A stretch of 58,324 nt of DNA from Petrocella sp024636985. GTDB lineage: Bacteria; Bacillota; Clostridia; Lachnospirales; Vallitaleaceae. The notes beneath the pieces were generated by a model. The model was not told where the DNA came from. It saw only the letters and a list, made by a program, of their open reading frames with translations, and did no database searches. Where the stretch lies: the NCBI GenBank assembly GCA_024636985.1, contig JAGXFY010000036.1:1-58324 (forward strand). The letters run 5' to 3'. Every line of letters begins with the position of its first letter. The stretch's first letter is position 1. A program made the translations under genes and the position numbers. Positions 25,421 through 34,007 of the stretch are shown here, in pieces.

Positions 25421-26380
25421 TTATTCATCACCAGGTCTAAGTTGTAAACCTAATTCTTGAAGTTTAGCAAGTACTTCTTCTAATGATTTGCGTCCTAAAT
25501 TTCTAACTTTCATCATATCATCAGGGGTTCTGTTGGTTAATTCCTCAACAGTGTTAATCCCAGCTCTTTTTAAACAGTTGTAGGAACGTACGGACAATTC
25601 AAGTTCATCAATGCTCATTTCAAGCACTTTCTCTTTTTCATCGTCTTCTTTTTCTACCATAACTTCTGCGTTTTTAGCGTTTTCTGATAAATCTATGAAT
25701 AAGCTTAAGTGTTCACTTAGTACTTTGGCTGCTAGACTAACTGCTTCATCTGGTGACAAAGTGCCGTCGGTGAATACTTCTAATGTTAATTTGTCATAAT
25801 CCGTAACATTACCAACACGGGTATTTTCCACCTTAATATTAACGCGCTCTACAGGGGTGTAGATGGAGTCAATTGGAATGACACCGATTGGTTGATCGTC
25901 AGATTTATTCTTGTCAGCTGTAACATAGCCTCTACCTTTATTGATTGTGAGCTCAATGAAAAGTTTGCTGTCTGATCCACCACTAAGAGTTGCTATAGGT
26001 AGATCCGGATTTGCAATTTCTATGTCAGGATCTGCTTGAATATCAGCACCAGTAACGACACCTTCACCTTCAAATTCTATGTACGCTACTTTTGGCTCTG
26101 AACTATCACTGTTATTACGAATTGCTAACCTTTTGATGTTAAGAATAATCTCTGTAACATCCTCTTTTACGCCAGGAATCGTACTAAATTCATGGAGTAC
26201 GCCTTCGATTTTAATACTGCTTACAGAAGCACCCGGTAAAGATGATAGCATGATTCTTCTTAGAGAATTCCCTAAAGTCGTACCATAACCTCTTTCAAGA
26301 GGTTCAATAACAAACGAACCATGTTTGTTGTCTTCTGAAATTGATAAAATGTCAATTCTTGGTTTCTCGAAATCAAACAC
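25421..26380 (-). CDS. rpoA: DNA-directed RNA polymerase alpha subunit
   Basis: A 319-residue alpha subunit. The N-terminal assembly domain holds EPLERGYGTTLGNSLRRIML (about 28-47) and GVKEDVTEIILNIKRL. An acidic linker with EKEDDEKEK precedes the C-terminal domain (RSYNCLKRAGINTVEEL, RNLGRKSLEEV) that contacts UP elements and activators. The open frame begins at a TTG (26386) only 3 bases from AGGAGG. The GTG at 26380, 9 bases from it, gives the usual MFDFEKP start and is preferred. A perfect hairpin separates it from rpsD. Confidence 0.97.
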   Translation of the reverse strand: MFDFEKPRIDILSISEDNKHGSFVIEPLERGYGTTLGNSLRRIMLSSLPGASVSSIKIEGVLHEFSTIPGVKEDVTEIILNIKRLAIRNNSDSSEPKVAYIEFEGEGVVTGADIQADPDIEIANPDLPIATLSGGSDSKLFIELTINKGRGYVTADKNKSDDQPIGVIPIDSIYTPVERVNIKVENTRVGNVTDYDKLTLEVFTDGTLSPDEAVSLAAKVLSEHLSLFIDLSENAKNAEVMVEKEDDEKEKVLEMSIDELELSVRSYNCLKRAGINTVEELTNRTPDDMMKVRNLGRKSLEEVLAKLQELGLQLRPGDE

Positions 26381-26438
26381 TAACAAGACCCTCCTAACTT
26401 TGATTGGTTACTTTACTCATTATATAGATTAAGCATTT

Positions 26439-26468
26439 TATCTGTATAAAATGATATTTATACAGATA
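26439..26468 (-). other. Perfect hairpin between rpsD and rpoA
   Basis: A 12-bp perfect stem (26439-26450 with 26457-26468) with a 6-base loop lies 7 bases after the rpsD stop and about 60 bases before rpoA. It is AU-rich and not followed by a U tract, so it is not a typical terminator. It may set transcript processing or stability, or bind a ribosomal protein. Confidence 0.6.
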
Positions 26469-26475
26469 TATACCA

Positions 26476-27102
26476 TTATTTAGAATATAACTCGACAATA
26501 AGAGTTTCTTCTACTGGGATCAAGATTTGATCTCTTTCTGGTTTAGCTGTAACCTTAACAGTAAAGTTTTCAAGATCTGCATCTAACCATTCTGTAACGG
26601 ATCTTGATGCTGTAGTTTCTATAATGTTCTTCATACCTTGGGTGCTTTGTGATTTTTCTTTAACCGTAATCACATCGCCAACTTTTACTTGATAAGAAGG
26701 AATGTTAACTTTTTTACCATTAACAAGAATATGATTGTGACGAACAATTTGTCTCGCCTCAGTTCTTGAACGACCAAGACCTGCTCTATAAGCTACATTG
26801 TCAAGACGCATTTCAAGAAGTACCAATAGGTTCTCACCTGTGATGCCTTTTTGATGTGCAGCTGTTTCATAGTAGTTTCTAAATTGTGTTTCTAAAACAC
26901 CATATATTCTTTTTGCTTTTTGCTTTGTACGTAATTGTAGACCGTATTCAGAGACTTTCGCTCTTCTGTTTCCATGTTGTCCCGGTGCGTATGGTCTACG
27001 TTCCATTGCACATTTTGCTGTGTAACATCTCTCGCCTTTTAGGAAAAGCTTATCGCCTTCTCTACGGCAAAGTCTACAAACAGCACCTGTATATCTAGCC
27101 AT
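26476..27102 (-). CDS. rpsD: 30S ribosomal protein S4 (zinc-type)
   Basis: A 208-residue S4, a primary 16S rRNA binder. Four cysteines near the N-terminus (C9, C12, C26, C31) make it the zinc-binding form. The S4 RNA-binding domain follows, with RLDNVAYRAGLGRSRTEARQ and HILVNGKKVNIPSY. It lies in the alpha operon between rpsK and rpoA, the Clostridia arrangement; in Bacillus subtilis rpsD is separate. S4 represses its own operon in several bacteria. Confidence 0.97.
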   Translation of the reverse strand: MARYTGAVCRLCRREGDKLFLKGERCYTAKCAMERRPYAPGQHGNRRAKVSEYGLQLRTKQKAKRIYGVLETQFRNYYETAAHQKGITGENLLVLLEMRLDNVAYRAGLGRSRTEARQIVRHNHILVNGKKVNIPSYQVKVGDVITVKEKSQSTQGMKNIIETTASRSVTEWLDADLENFTVKVTAKPERDQILIPVEETLIVELYSK

Positions 27103-27117
27103 CTATTGACACCTCCA

Positions 27118-27510
27118 TTAAACTCTTCTACGTTTTGGTGGACGACATCCGTTGTGAGGAACTGGCGTCACATCCTTAATACTAGTTACATCAAGACCTG
27201 CTGCTTGAAGCGCTCTTATTGCTGCTTCTCTACCTGAACCAGGACCTTTAACCATGACTTCAACTGTCTTAAGACCGTGAACCATAGCTGCTTTTGCTGC
27301 TGTTTCTGCTGCCATTTGAGCTGCATAAGGTGTATTTTTTCTTGAGCCTCTAAAACCTAAACCGCCGGCACTTGCCCATGATAATGTATTCCCTTGTGCA
27401 TCTGTCAAGGTTACTATTGTATTGTTAAACGTAGATTGAATATGTGCTTGTCCACGATCAACATGTTTTTTTACACGCTTTTTAGCCGTTCTTTTGACTA
27501 TTTTTGCCAT
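27118..27510 (-). CDS. rpsK: 30S ribosomal protein S11
   Basis: A 130-residue S11 of the small-subunit platform. Family segments seen are IQSTFNNTIVTLTDAQGN, SWASAGGLGFRGSRKNTPYA and the C-terminal TPVPHNGCRPPKRRRV. Normal length. It sits between rpsM and rpsD with short gaps, in the alpha operon. Confidence 0.98.
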   Translation of the reverse strand: MAKIVKRTAKKRVKKHVDRGQAHIQSTFNNTIVTLTDAQGNTLSWASAGGLGFRGSRKNTPYAAQMAAETAAKAAMVHGLKTVEVMVKGPGSGREAAIRALQAAGLDVTSIKDVTPVPHNGCRPPKRRRV

Positions 27511-27528
27511 TACTAAGCCTCCTTACAA

Positions 27529-27897
27529 CTATTTTTTCTTGTTAGCTACTGTTCTACGTGGACCTTTTCTAGTTCTTGCATTCGTTTTAGTTTTTTGTCC
27601 TCTAACAGGAAGACCTCTTCTATGACGAATACCACGATAACATCCGATTTCCATTAATCTCTTAATATTAAGAGCGATTTCTCTTCTAAGATCACCTTCA
27701 ACTTGTGCTGTTTTTTCGATAATCTCACGTAGAGTACCTACTTCAGCATCGGTTAAATCTCTTACTCTTGTATCAATACTAATTCCTGCTTCTTTTACGA
27801 TTTTCTCAGCCGTTGGTCTTCCAATTCCATAAATATACGTCAAACCAACTTCTACACGTTTTTCTCTAGGTAAGTCAACACCAGCAATACGAGCCAT
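27529..27897 (-). CDS. rpsM: 30S ribosomal protein S13
   Basis: A 122-residue S13 of the small-subunit head, which touches the P-site tRNA and L5. It starts MARIAGVDLPREKRVEVGLTY and carries GCYRGIRHRRGLPVRGQKTK, with the basic tail ARTRKGPRRTVANKKK. It is the first gene after a 396-base gap that carries a promoter and structured leader, so the rpsM-rplQ part can be transcribed separately from the spc genes. Confidence 0.98.
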   Translation of the reverse strand: MARIAGVDLPREKRVEVGLTYIYGIGRPTAEKIVKEAGISIDTRVRDLTDAEVGTLREIIEKTAQVEGDLRREIALNIKRLMEIGCYRGIRHRRGLPVRGQKTKTNARTRKGPRRTVANKKK

Positions 27898-27929
27898 GTT
27901 TTCTGTACACCTCCATTAAATTTGATAGG

Positions 27930-28170
27930 TCGGTAACAATATTCAGTCTGTAAAAGACATCCTTTTGTTACCTTTGGTCTCAATACCATTCAATTCTTTA
28001 TTCAATGCAACTCTCATTCTATAAAGTACTGAATCATATTCTCATCTCATTAGACTAGCCACCTAGTACCTTCGCTTCATCCAATTTCACCCTGATTAAG
28101 GAACAAGGTTCAATTGTTTACACAACATGTCCTGGTGGTTTCTGTTCATTAGTCTGTATAAACATCACAA
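27930..28170 (-). ncRNA. Candidate structured leader before rpsM
   Basis: The transcript from the 28177-28205 promoter has a leader of about 270 bases with no open frame of note. It can form a 9-bp stem (28116-28124 with 28155-28163, one G-U) close to its 5' end, and a 7-bp stem (27932-27938 with 27966-27972) enclosing a smaller GTCT/AGAC hairpin close to rpsM. Ribosomal protein operons are often controlled by such leaders; S4 would be the natural candidate. No family was recognised. Confidence 0.5.
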
Positions 28171-28176
28171 TTAGAT

Positions 28177-28205
28177 ATTATATAACATTCTGACCAATAG
28201 TACAA
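28177..28205 (-). promoter_or_regulatory. Internal sigma-A promoter of the alpha operon
   Basis: Minus-strand TTGTAC (28200-28205), 17 bases, then a perfect TATAAT (28177-28182). It lies about 90 bases after the rpmJ stop and about 280 bases upstream of rpsM. Confidence 0.72.
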
Positions 28206-28293
28206 GTCTAAATTTGTAGCCGTTCTTATATATGTACCTAAACCCACTTAATAATGTGCTTAAGTCAGATATCTTCTTTTACAAGCGTTATGA

Positions 28294-28407
28294 TCACCCT
28301 TGTTTTTGCTTATGCTTTGGATTCTCACAGATAACTCTGATTCTTCCGTTTCTCTTGATAACTTTACATTTTTCACAAATTGGTTTTACTGAAGCTCTTA
28401 CTTTCAT
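28294..28407 (-). CDS. rpmJ: 50S ribosomal protein L36
   Basis: A 37-residue L36, MKVRASVKPICEKCKVIKRN followed by GRIRVICENPKHKQKQG. It has the zinc ligands C11, C14, C27 and H32, so it is the zinc-binding form. It lies between infA and the rpsM leader, its usual place. AAGGAG precedes the ATG at 28407. Confidence 0.97.
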   Translation of the reverse strand: MKVRASVKPICEKCKVIKRNGRIRVICENPKHKQKQG

Positions 28408-28455
28408 TTTTGGTACTCCTTCCTTGATCTATGATCGAAATCTAGGGCTATTCAT

Positions 28456-28674
28456 TTATTTGTCGCGCCAGATAATTCTACCTTTTGTCAAATCATAGGG
28501 TGACATCTCTATGGTCACTTTGTCACCTGGTAAAATTCTGATATAATGCATTCTGAGTTTTCCGGATATGTGAGCTAAAATAACATGACCGTTTTCAAGC
28601 TCAACTTGAAACATGGCATTAGGTAACTTTTCTTTAACTTTACCTTCAACTTCTATTACGTCTTTTTTGGACAT
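28456..28674 (-). CDS. infA: Translation initiation factor IF-1
   Basis: A 72-residue IF-1, a single OB-fold protein that occupies the ribosomal A site during initiation. It has the family start MSKKDVIEVEGKVKEKLPNA, then GHVILAHISGKLRMHYIRIL and DLTKGRIIWRDK. The spc-alpha location between the KOW-domain gene and rpmJ is conserved in Firmicutes. Confidence 0.98.
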   Translation of the reverse strand: MSKKDVIEVEGKVKEKLPNAMFQVELENGHVILAHISGKLRMHYIRILPGDKVTIEMSPYDLTKGRIIWRDK

Positions 28675-28694
28675 GGTCTACCTCCTAATTAGGC

Positions 28695-28967
28695 TTATTC
28701 TAGGGTTTGTTGATAATCTTTTAAATTATTTCTGATATCGGCATTGGTGATTTTTTCGTTGTGCTTTAATTTACCGGCAATTTCTTCTGATATCATATAG
28801 GTGATTTGAAGATGTTTTAATTTCTTCTTTTTGGGAGACTCGATACGTCTGCGTTTTCCGTCTGCTATGTACACATAAGCTTCTTCAATGTCTAAAATAA
28901 TAAAAAGCTCACCGCAATCTCGACCTGCAGTAGATTTAACTATTTGACCAAGTTCAAAATTTTTCAT
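28695..28967 (-). CDS. KOW-domain RNA-binding protein (L14e-like)
   Basis: A 90-residue protein with a KOW-type motif near the N-terminus (LGQIVKSTAGRDCGELFIIL) and a basic patch ESPKKKKLKHLQ. It belongs to the small KOW proteins, distantly like archaeal and eukaryotic L14e, found between map and infA in many Clostridia. A role in ribosome function or assembly is inferred from place and fold only. The frame opens at a GTG (28976), but the ATG at 28967 lies 6 bases after AAGGTG and is preferred. It overlaps the end of map by 14 bases. Confidence 0.85.
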   Translation of the reverse strand: MKNFELGQIVKSTAGRDCGELFIILDIEEAYVYIADGKRRRIESPKKKKLKHLQITYMISEEIAGKLKHNEKITNADIRNNLKDYQQTLE

Positions 28968-29733
28968 TATGCTCACCTTGATTCAAAACCGTCAGCAATT
29001 CACAACCTGTATCCGTAATCAGTATTGTATTTTCATAGTGGGCAGATAATGATCCGTCCAAAGTCACAACTGTCCAGTCATCACTTAAAGTTCGAACATT
29101 ATATCGTCCAGCGTTAACCATTGGTTCAATGGCAAGTACCATACCTTTTTGAAGTTTCGGTCCGCGTCCGATGGGCTTATAGTTAGGTATTTGAGGTTCT
29201 TCATGTAAATCTTTACCAATACCATGACCGACCAGATCTCTTACAACTGAAAAACCATGAGCCTCCACATAATTCTGAATGGCAGCTGATATTTCATGTA
29301 AATGTGCACCGGGTTTAGCGTACTTAATACCTTCAAAGAAACTTGCTTGCGTTACCTCAATGAGTTTAATTGCATCCTCAGATGCCTGACCAACAGCATA
29401 GCTTCTTGCTGCATCGCCATGATAACCATTAAAATAAGCGCCAATATCAACACTTAAAACGTCGCCGTTTTCTATAATCTGTTGTTTACTTGGAATACCA
29501 TGAACAACAGCTTCGTTAACGGAAGTACATATAGAAGCGGGGAAACCACCATAACCTAGAAAAGAAGGGGTAGCATTTTGACTTCGTATGAAGTCTTCAG
29601 CAATCCTATCAAGCTCATAAGTTGACACACCAGGCCGTATAGCCTTTGCCACTAGTTCGTGGGCTTTAGCTACAATAGCGTTAGCTTGTCGCATAATCTC
29701 AATCTCTGAATCGCTTTTAATTAATATTGCCAT
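28954..29733 (-). CDS. map: Methionine aminopeptidase, type I
   Basis: A 259-residue type I methionine aminopeptidase that removes the first Met from new proteins. The metal ligands appear as the Asp residues in LSVDIGAYFNGYHGDAAR, the His in VGHGIGKDLHEEPQIPN, and Glu residues in LAIEPMV and HYENTILIT. No N-terminal zinc-finger extension. It starts 3 bases after the adk stop and overlaps the KOW gene. Confidence 0.96.
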   Translation of the reverse strand: MAILIKSDSEIEIMRQANAIVAKAHELVAKAIRPGVSTYELDRIAEDFIRSQNATPSFLGYGGFPASICTSVNEAVVHGIPSKQQIIENGDVLSVDIGAYFNGYHGDAARSYAVGQASEDAIKLIEVTQASFFEGIKYAKPGAHLHEISAAIQNYVEAHGFSVVRDLVGHGIGKDLHEEPQIPNYKPIGRGPKLQKGMVLAIEPMVNAGRYNVRTLSDDWTVVTLDGSLSAHYENTILITDTGCELLTVLNQGEHNEKF

Positions 29734-29736
29734 CTA

Positions 29737-30381
29737 CTACGCACCTACAATTTCACATATGGATTCAAAAATCACATCTATGTCTTGAGTTCCGTCCACT
29801 GTTTTTAATATGCCTTTGTTTGTGTAGTATTCAATCAGCGGTTGGGTTTGTTCGTGGTAGACACCTAATCTTTTAAGTACAGTTTCCGGCTGATCATCAT
29901 CTCTTAGAATCAGCTCACTGCCACATACATCACAGATACCGTCAACTTTTGGTGCAATATATACTGTGTGGTAAGTTGCACCACATTTTACGCATGCTCT
30001 TCTGCCGGACATTCTTTTTACAATAACATCATCCGGAACATCCACATCAATAGCATAGTCCATAGAAGTACCCATTTTTTCTAGTGCGGTATCTAGGCTT
30101 TCTGCTTGAGGTATGGTTCTTGGGAAACCATCTAATACAAATCCATTCGCACAGTCATCTTCTAAGATACGGTCTGCTACAAGATCTACAACCAAAGCAT
30201 CCGGTACTAATAAACCTTGATCCATAAAGCTTTTTGCTTTTAAGCCAAGTTCAGTCTCACCTTTGATATTCGCTCTAAATATATCACCTGTAGAAATGTG
30301 TGGAATGCTGTATTTGGTTGATAATTTCTTTGCTTGAGTTCCTTTGCCGGCACCAGGTGCGCCTAACATAATTATCTTCAT
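29737..30381 (-). CDS. adk: Adenylate kinase (zinc-lid type)
   Basis: A 214-residue adenylate kinase balancing ATP, ADP and AMP. The P-loop is GAPGAGKGTQ (7-16), and DGFPRT is at about 84-89. The long lid carries four cysteines (C130, C133, C150, C153), the zinc-binding form common in Gram-positive bacteria. Two adjacent ATG codons exist; the second (30381) lies 6 bases after AGGAGG and gives the usual MKIIMLGAPG start. It follows secY after a 165-base gap. Confidence 0.96.
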   Translation of the reverse strand: MKIIMLGAPGAGKGTQAKKLSTKYSIPHISTGDIFRANIKGETELGLKAKSFMDQGLLVPDALVVDLVADRILEDDCANGFVLDGFPRTIPQAESLDTALEKMGTSMDYAIDVDVPDDVIVKRMSGRRACVKCGATYHTVYIAPKVDGICDVCGSELILRDDDQPETVLKRLGVYHEQTQPLIEYYTNKGILKTVDGTQDIDVIFESICEIVGA

Positions 30382-30549
30382 CATATACCTCCTTTAGATA
30401 CTTATTGAGCAGATGCTCAATTTGCATCAAAGTACTCGTTTATCAGTGAATAGATGAATGCTTCTAAATCGACTAAAAGGAAGTATGTAGTGTTCCATAC
30501 CCTCTTCTCTTAGCCGAATTGAAGCTATTCAAAAACTTTATAATCGATC

Positions 30550-31812
30550 TTATCCTAAGAAACCTTTGTAGTGTCTCATGACAAGCTGTGACTGAACCTG
30601 CTTAACAGTTTCAAGTGCAACACCGGCTACGATGATCAGTGAGGTACCACCAAAATTCAATTGAATTTTGGTAACTGCAGTTAACCCAACAGGGGCTAAT
30701 GCTATAATACCAAGCATCACAGCACCGATCAATACAAGTCTACTAAGCACTTTTGATAAATATTCTACTGTTGGCTTACCAGGACGAATCCCTGGTATAA
30801 AACCACCATTTTTTTTCATATTGTTTGCCACATCATAAGGATTAAATGTTATGGCTGTATAGAAATAAGCAAATGCTATAATAAGTACAAAGTATATTGC
30901 TGCACCATAGGGATTACTGATGCTAATAACTTCTAAAGTTTTACCCCACCAACCCGTTGGGCTTGCTGTGATAAAAGAAGTGATGGTCGCAGGAAATTGT
31001 AATAAGGATGATGCAAATATAACCGGAATAACACCAGCCATGTTTACTTTCATAGGTATGTGTGTTGATTGCCCACCATACACCTTACGTCCTTGAACCC
31101 TTTTTGCATACTGAACCGGTATGCGTCTTTCACCTAATTGGATTAAGACAACAAACACGATCATTAAAAAGAAAACAACCAAAAGCGTTATTGCTTTTAC
31201 CACTTCACTGCTCATAAATAACTCGTATAATGTTAAAGCGCCACTACCAAGACCTGATAAGATATTCACGGTAATAATAAGTGATATACCGTTACCTACG
31301 CCGTTTTCAGTGATTTTTTCACCACACCACATCAAGAAAGCCGTTCCAGCCGTCATAGTAACAATGGCTGCGATGACTGACCAGAAGCTGTAGTCAACAA
31401 AATAACTTCTAAATCCGATGCTAATAGCAGTTGCTTGAATCACTGCAAATCCGATCGTTGCGTATCTTGTAATTTTCGCAATTTTTTTCCTACCGTCTTC
31501 ACCGTCTTTTTGCATTTCTTCAAGTGCCGGAATCGCAATTGTAAGAAGGTTCATGATGATGGATGAGTTGATGTAAGGGATGATACCAAGAGCAAAAATA
31601 GTCATGTTCTTGAATGCACCACCTGAAAAAGCATCAAACATCCCTAGAAGTCCTTCACTGTTGTTATTAAAGTATTCTAGGATACCACGACTGTCAATCC
31701 CTGGGATAGGAATGGCAGCACCTGAACGTATAGCAAATAACATGAAAAATGTAAACAGTATTCTTTTCCTTAAGTCTTCTACTTTAAAAGCATCTCGAAG
31801 TGTCTTAAACAA
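30550..31812 (-). CDS. secY: Protein translocase subunit SecY
   Basis: A 420-residue SecY, the ten-helix channel of the Sec translocase. Recognisable parts are AIPIPGIDSRGILEYF near the first loop, the conserved NGISLIITVNI segment, QLGERRIPVQYAKRVQGRK in a cytoplasmic loop, and the C-terminal VKQVQSQLVMRHYKGFLG. Normal length. The start directly abuts the rplO stop (spc operon). The following 165-base gap holds a 7-bp palindromic hairpin (30405-30420) near the adk start. Confidence 0.97.
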   Translation of the reverse strand: MFKTLRDAFKVEDLRKRILFTFFMLFAIRSGAAIPIPGIDSRGILEYFNNNSEGLLGMFDAFSGGAFKNMTIFALGIIPYINSSIIMNLLTIAIPALEEMQKDGEDGRKKIAKITRYATIGFAVIQATAISIGFRSYFVDYSFWSVIAAIVTMTAGTAFLMWCGEKITENGVGNGISLIITVNILSGLGSGALTLYELFMSSEVVKAITLLVVFFLMIVFVVLIQLGERRIPVQYAKRVQGRKVYGGQSTHIPMKVNMAGVIPVIFASSLLQFPATITSFITASPTGWWGKTLEVISISNPYGAAIYFVLIIAFAYFYTAITFNPYDVANNMKKNGGFIPGIRPGKPTVEYLSKVLSRLVLIGAVMLGIIALAPVGLTAVTKIQLNFGGTSLIIVAGVALETVKQVQSQLVMRHYKGFLG

Positions 31813-32253
31813 TTATACCACCTCTGCTTTCCCACCAGCAGCCTCAATTTTCTCAATGGCTGATTTACTAAAAGCATTTACTTGAACCGTCAATTTCTTA
31901 GTTAATTCTCCATCTCCTAAGATTTTGACACCGTCACGTGGGTTATTAATAATTCCTTTTTCTTGTAATTTTTCAACTGTGATCACGGATCCTGCTCTAA
32001 ATACATTTAAAGCATCCAAATTGATGGCAACAATGTCTTTTGAGTTCAGACAATGGAATCCTCTTTTTGGAAGACGTCTATATAAAGGCATTTGTCCACC
32101 TTCAAAGCCTGGTCTAGTACCCCCGCCTGAACGTGAATTCTGACCATCACGACCTCTACCTGCAAACTTACCGTTTCCAGAACCGTGACCTCTACCTTTT
32201 ATGAATTTCTTCTTTTTTGAACCTGCTACAGGTCTTAAATCTGTTAAATTCAT
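31813..32253 (-). CDS. rplO: 50S ribosomal protein L15
   Basis: A 146-residue L15 of the large subunit. The Gly/Arg-rich N-terminal part has KKKFIKGRGHGSGNGKFAGR and SRSGGGTRPGFEGGQMPLYR, followed by the globular C-terminal domain with FSKSAIEKIEAAGG. Normal length. It ends directly at the secY start, its universal neighbour. Confidence 0.97.
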   Translation of the reverse strand: MNLTDLRPVAGSKKKKFIKGRGHGSGNGKFAGRGRDGQNSRSGGGTRPGFEGGQMPLYRRLPKRGFHCLNSKDIVAINLDALNVFRAGSVITVEKLQEKGIINNPRDGVKILGDGELTKKLTVQVNAFSKSAIEKIEAAGGKAEVV

Positions 32254-32283
32254 GTCGGTTACACCTCCTTATTGTTTTTTCGA

Positions 32284-32466
32284 CTAAACTTCTTCAACTT
32301 TTACTAAGTGTACGATCGACTGAATCATACCTCTAATTGCCGCATTGTCACTTTGTTCTACTGTTTTATTAAGCTTTGTTAGGCCTAATGCTTCAGCAGT
32401 TAACTTGTGTTTAGGTTTGGCGCCAATTGTCGATTTAACTAAAGTAATTTTTAATTTATCTGCCAT
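32284..32466 (-). CDS. rpmD: 50S ribosomal protein L30
   Basis: A 60-residue L30, the bacterial short form, with KITLVKSTIGAKPKHKLTAE and GLTKLNKTVEQ. It lies between rpsE and rplO, its standard place in the spc operon. Confidence 0.96.
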   Translation of the reverse strand: MADKLKITLVKSTIGAKPKHKLTAEALGLTKLNKTVEQSDNAAIRGMIQSIVHLVKVEEV

Positions 32467-32478
32467 CTTGGTTCCCTC

Positions 32479-32988
32479 CTAACCTAATACTTCTTCTACT
32501 GTTTTACCGCGAAGATTGGCTACTTGCTCTGGTGTTTTCAATTGACTAAGTCCTGTAATGGTTGCAGCAACAAGATTTGCCTTATTGTTTGAACCAAGGG
32601 ATTTTGTTCTGATGTTTTTAATACCTGCAAGCTCAAGTACGGCACGTGCAGGACCACCAGCTATAACACCGGTACCTTCAGGTGCTCTTTTTAATAGAAC
32701 TGAGGCACTTCCAAATTTCCCTAACCAGTCATGTGGTATGCTGTTATTTTCATCAAGTGGAATTGCGATCATTTTCTTCTTTGCATCTTCTATACCTTTA
32801 CGGATTGCTTCTGGAATTTCCACAGCTTTACCCATGCCGGCACCAACATGTCCGTTTTCATCTCCAACAACAACTGTCGCTGTGAATCTGAAGTTACGTC
32901 CACCTTTTACAACCTTAGTTACACGTTTAATGGTTACGACTTTTTCTTTAAGTTCTAAGCCATTAAAATCTATAATGTTTCGCTTCAT
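32479..32988 (-). CDS. rpsE: 30S ribosomal protein S5
   Basis: A 169-residue S5. The double-stranded RNA-binding N-terminal domain has VVKGGRNFRFTATVVVGDEN and GHVGAGMGKAVEIPEAIRKG. The C-terminal domain has GTGVIAGGPARAVLELAGI. This is the region where spectinomycin-resistance and accuracy mutations fall in other bacteria; the sequence here looks wild type. TAAGGAGG lies before the ATG. Confidence 0.98.
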   Translation of the reverse strand: MKRNIIDFNGLELKEKVVTIKRVTKVVKGGRNFRFTATVVVGDENGHVGAGMGKAVEIPEAIRKGIEDAKKKMIAIPLDENNSIPHDWLGKFGSASVLLKRAPEGTGVIAGGPARAVLELAGIKNIRTKSLGSNNKANLVAATITGLSQLKTPEQVANLRGKTVEEVLG

Positions 32989-33004
32989 GTGTCAACCTCC
33001 TTAC

Positions 33005-33373
33005 TTAGAATTTTAACCCAGCTTCTCGAGCTGCGTCAGCTAATGCCTTGATCTTGCCATGGTAAATATACCCACCACGGTCAAAAACAACAGCGTCGAT
33101 GCCTTTTTCGATTGCTTTTTTTGCAACAGCATCACCAACAGCTTTGGCTGCGGTTATATCGTTGGTTTTTTCCAATGTCTCCTTAATTGCCTTTTCTACA
33201 GTTGAAGCTGCAACGAGTGTGTTGCCCTTAACATCATCAATTATCTGAGCATAGATATGCGTATTGCTTCTATAAACAGCTAATCTTGGTCTAGCAGGAG
33301 TACCTGAAATTTTGTTTCTTATTTTCAAGTGTTTTTTAACACGAACTGCTTGTCTGGATATTTTCTTAATCAT
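33005..33373 (-). CDS. rplR: 50S ribosomal protein L18
   Basis: A 122-residue L18, which binds 5S rRNA with L5. It shows RLAVYRSNTHIYAQIIDDVK, GDAVAKKAIEKGIDAVVFDR and GGYIYHGKIKALADAAREAG. Normal length. It lies between rplF (94 bases upstream) and rpsE. Confidence 0.98.
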   Translation of the reverse strand: MIKKISRQAVRVKKHLKIRNKISGTPARPRLAVYRSNTHIYAQIIDDVKGNTLVAASTVEKAIKETLEKTNDITAAKAVGDAVAKKAIEKGIDAVVFDRGGYIYHGKIKALADAAREAGLKF

Positions 33374-33467
33374 TTGGATTTCACCCCTTTGTCAATTTTA
33401 TTATGAAAGTTGTCCTGTGAATCATCAATTTCATATTAAAGGCGCTTATATTAGTCTAAGGCTTAAC

Positions 33468-34007
33468 CTAGGACTTACCAGCTTTTCCTTCTTTACGTTT
33501 GATAACTTCATCAATGTACTTGATACCTTTGCCTTTATAGGGCTCTGGTGGTCTTTTGAATCTGATTTCGGCTGCGTATTGACCAACTTTTTCCTTGCTG
33601 ATCCCGCTAATGGTTATTTTATTACCTTCAACCACTGATTCAATACCTTCTGGATCTTCCATAACAACAGGATGACTATAACCTAAACTTAGGTCAAGTT
33701 TTTTACCGTCTTTTTTAGCTCTATATCCGACACCATTGATCTCGAGTACTTTTGTGTAACCATTCGTTACACCTTCAACCATATTAAAGACTAACGTTCT
33801 TGTAAGTCCATGTAATGATTTCATCTTTTTTTGTTCACTAGGTCTTGTGACCACGATTTCTGAACCTTCAAGTTTTAATTCCATTTCTTTTGGTACTTGT
33901 TTTTCTATTGTCCCTTTTGGGCCTTTTACCGTTACAAAATTCTCTTTTGTAATTGTAACATCAACACCAGCCGGCACAGTAATTGGTAATCTTCCAATAC
34001 GTGACAT
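33468..34007 (-). CDS. rplF: 50S ribosomal protein L6
   Basis: A 179-residue L6 at the base of the L7/L12 stalk near the factor-binding site. Seen are MSRIGRLPITVPAGVDVTI, VKGPKGTIEKQVP and the C-terminal RFKRPPEPYKGKGIKYIDE. Normal length and place. The gap before it (193 bases to rpsH) is unusually wide for the spc operon. Confidence 0.98.
   Translation of the reverse strand: MSRIGRLPITVPAGVDVTITKENFVTVKGPKGTIEKQVPKEMELKLEGSEIVVTRPSEQKKMKSLHGLTRTLVFNMVEGVTNGYTKVLEINGVGYRAKKDGKKLDLSLGYSHPVVMEDPEGIESVVEGNKITISGISKEKVGQYAAEIRFKRPPEPYKGKGIKYIDEVIKRKEGKAGKS

Noticed and set aside
26381..26386. TTG start for rpoA
   Set aside because: It lies 3 bases from the AGGAGG site. The GTG at 26380 has proper spacing and gives the family N-terminus.
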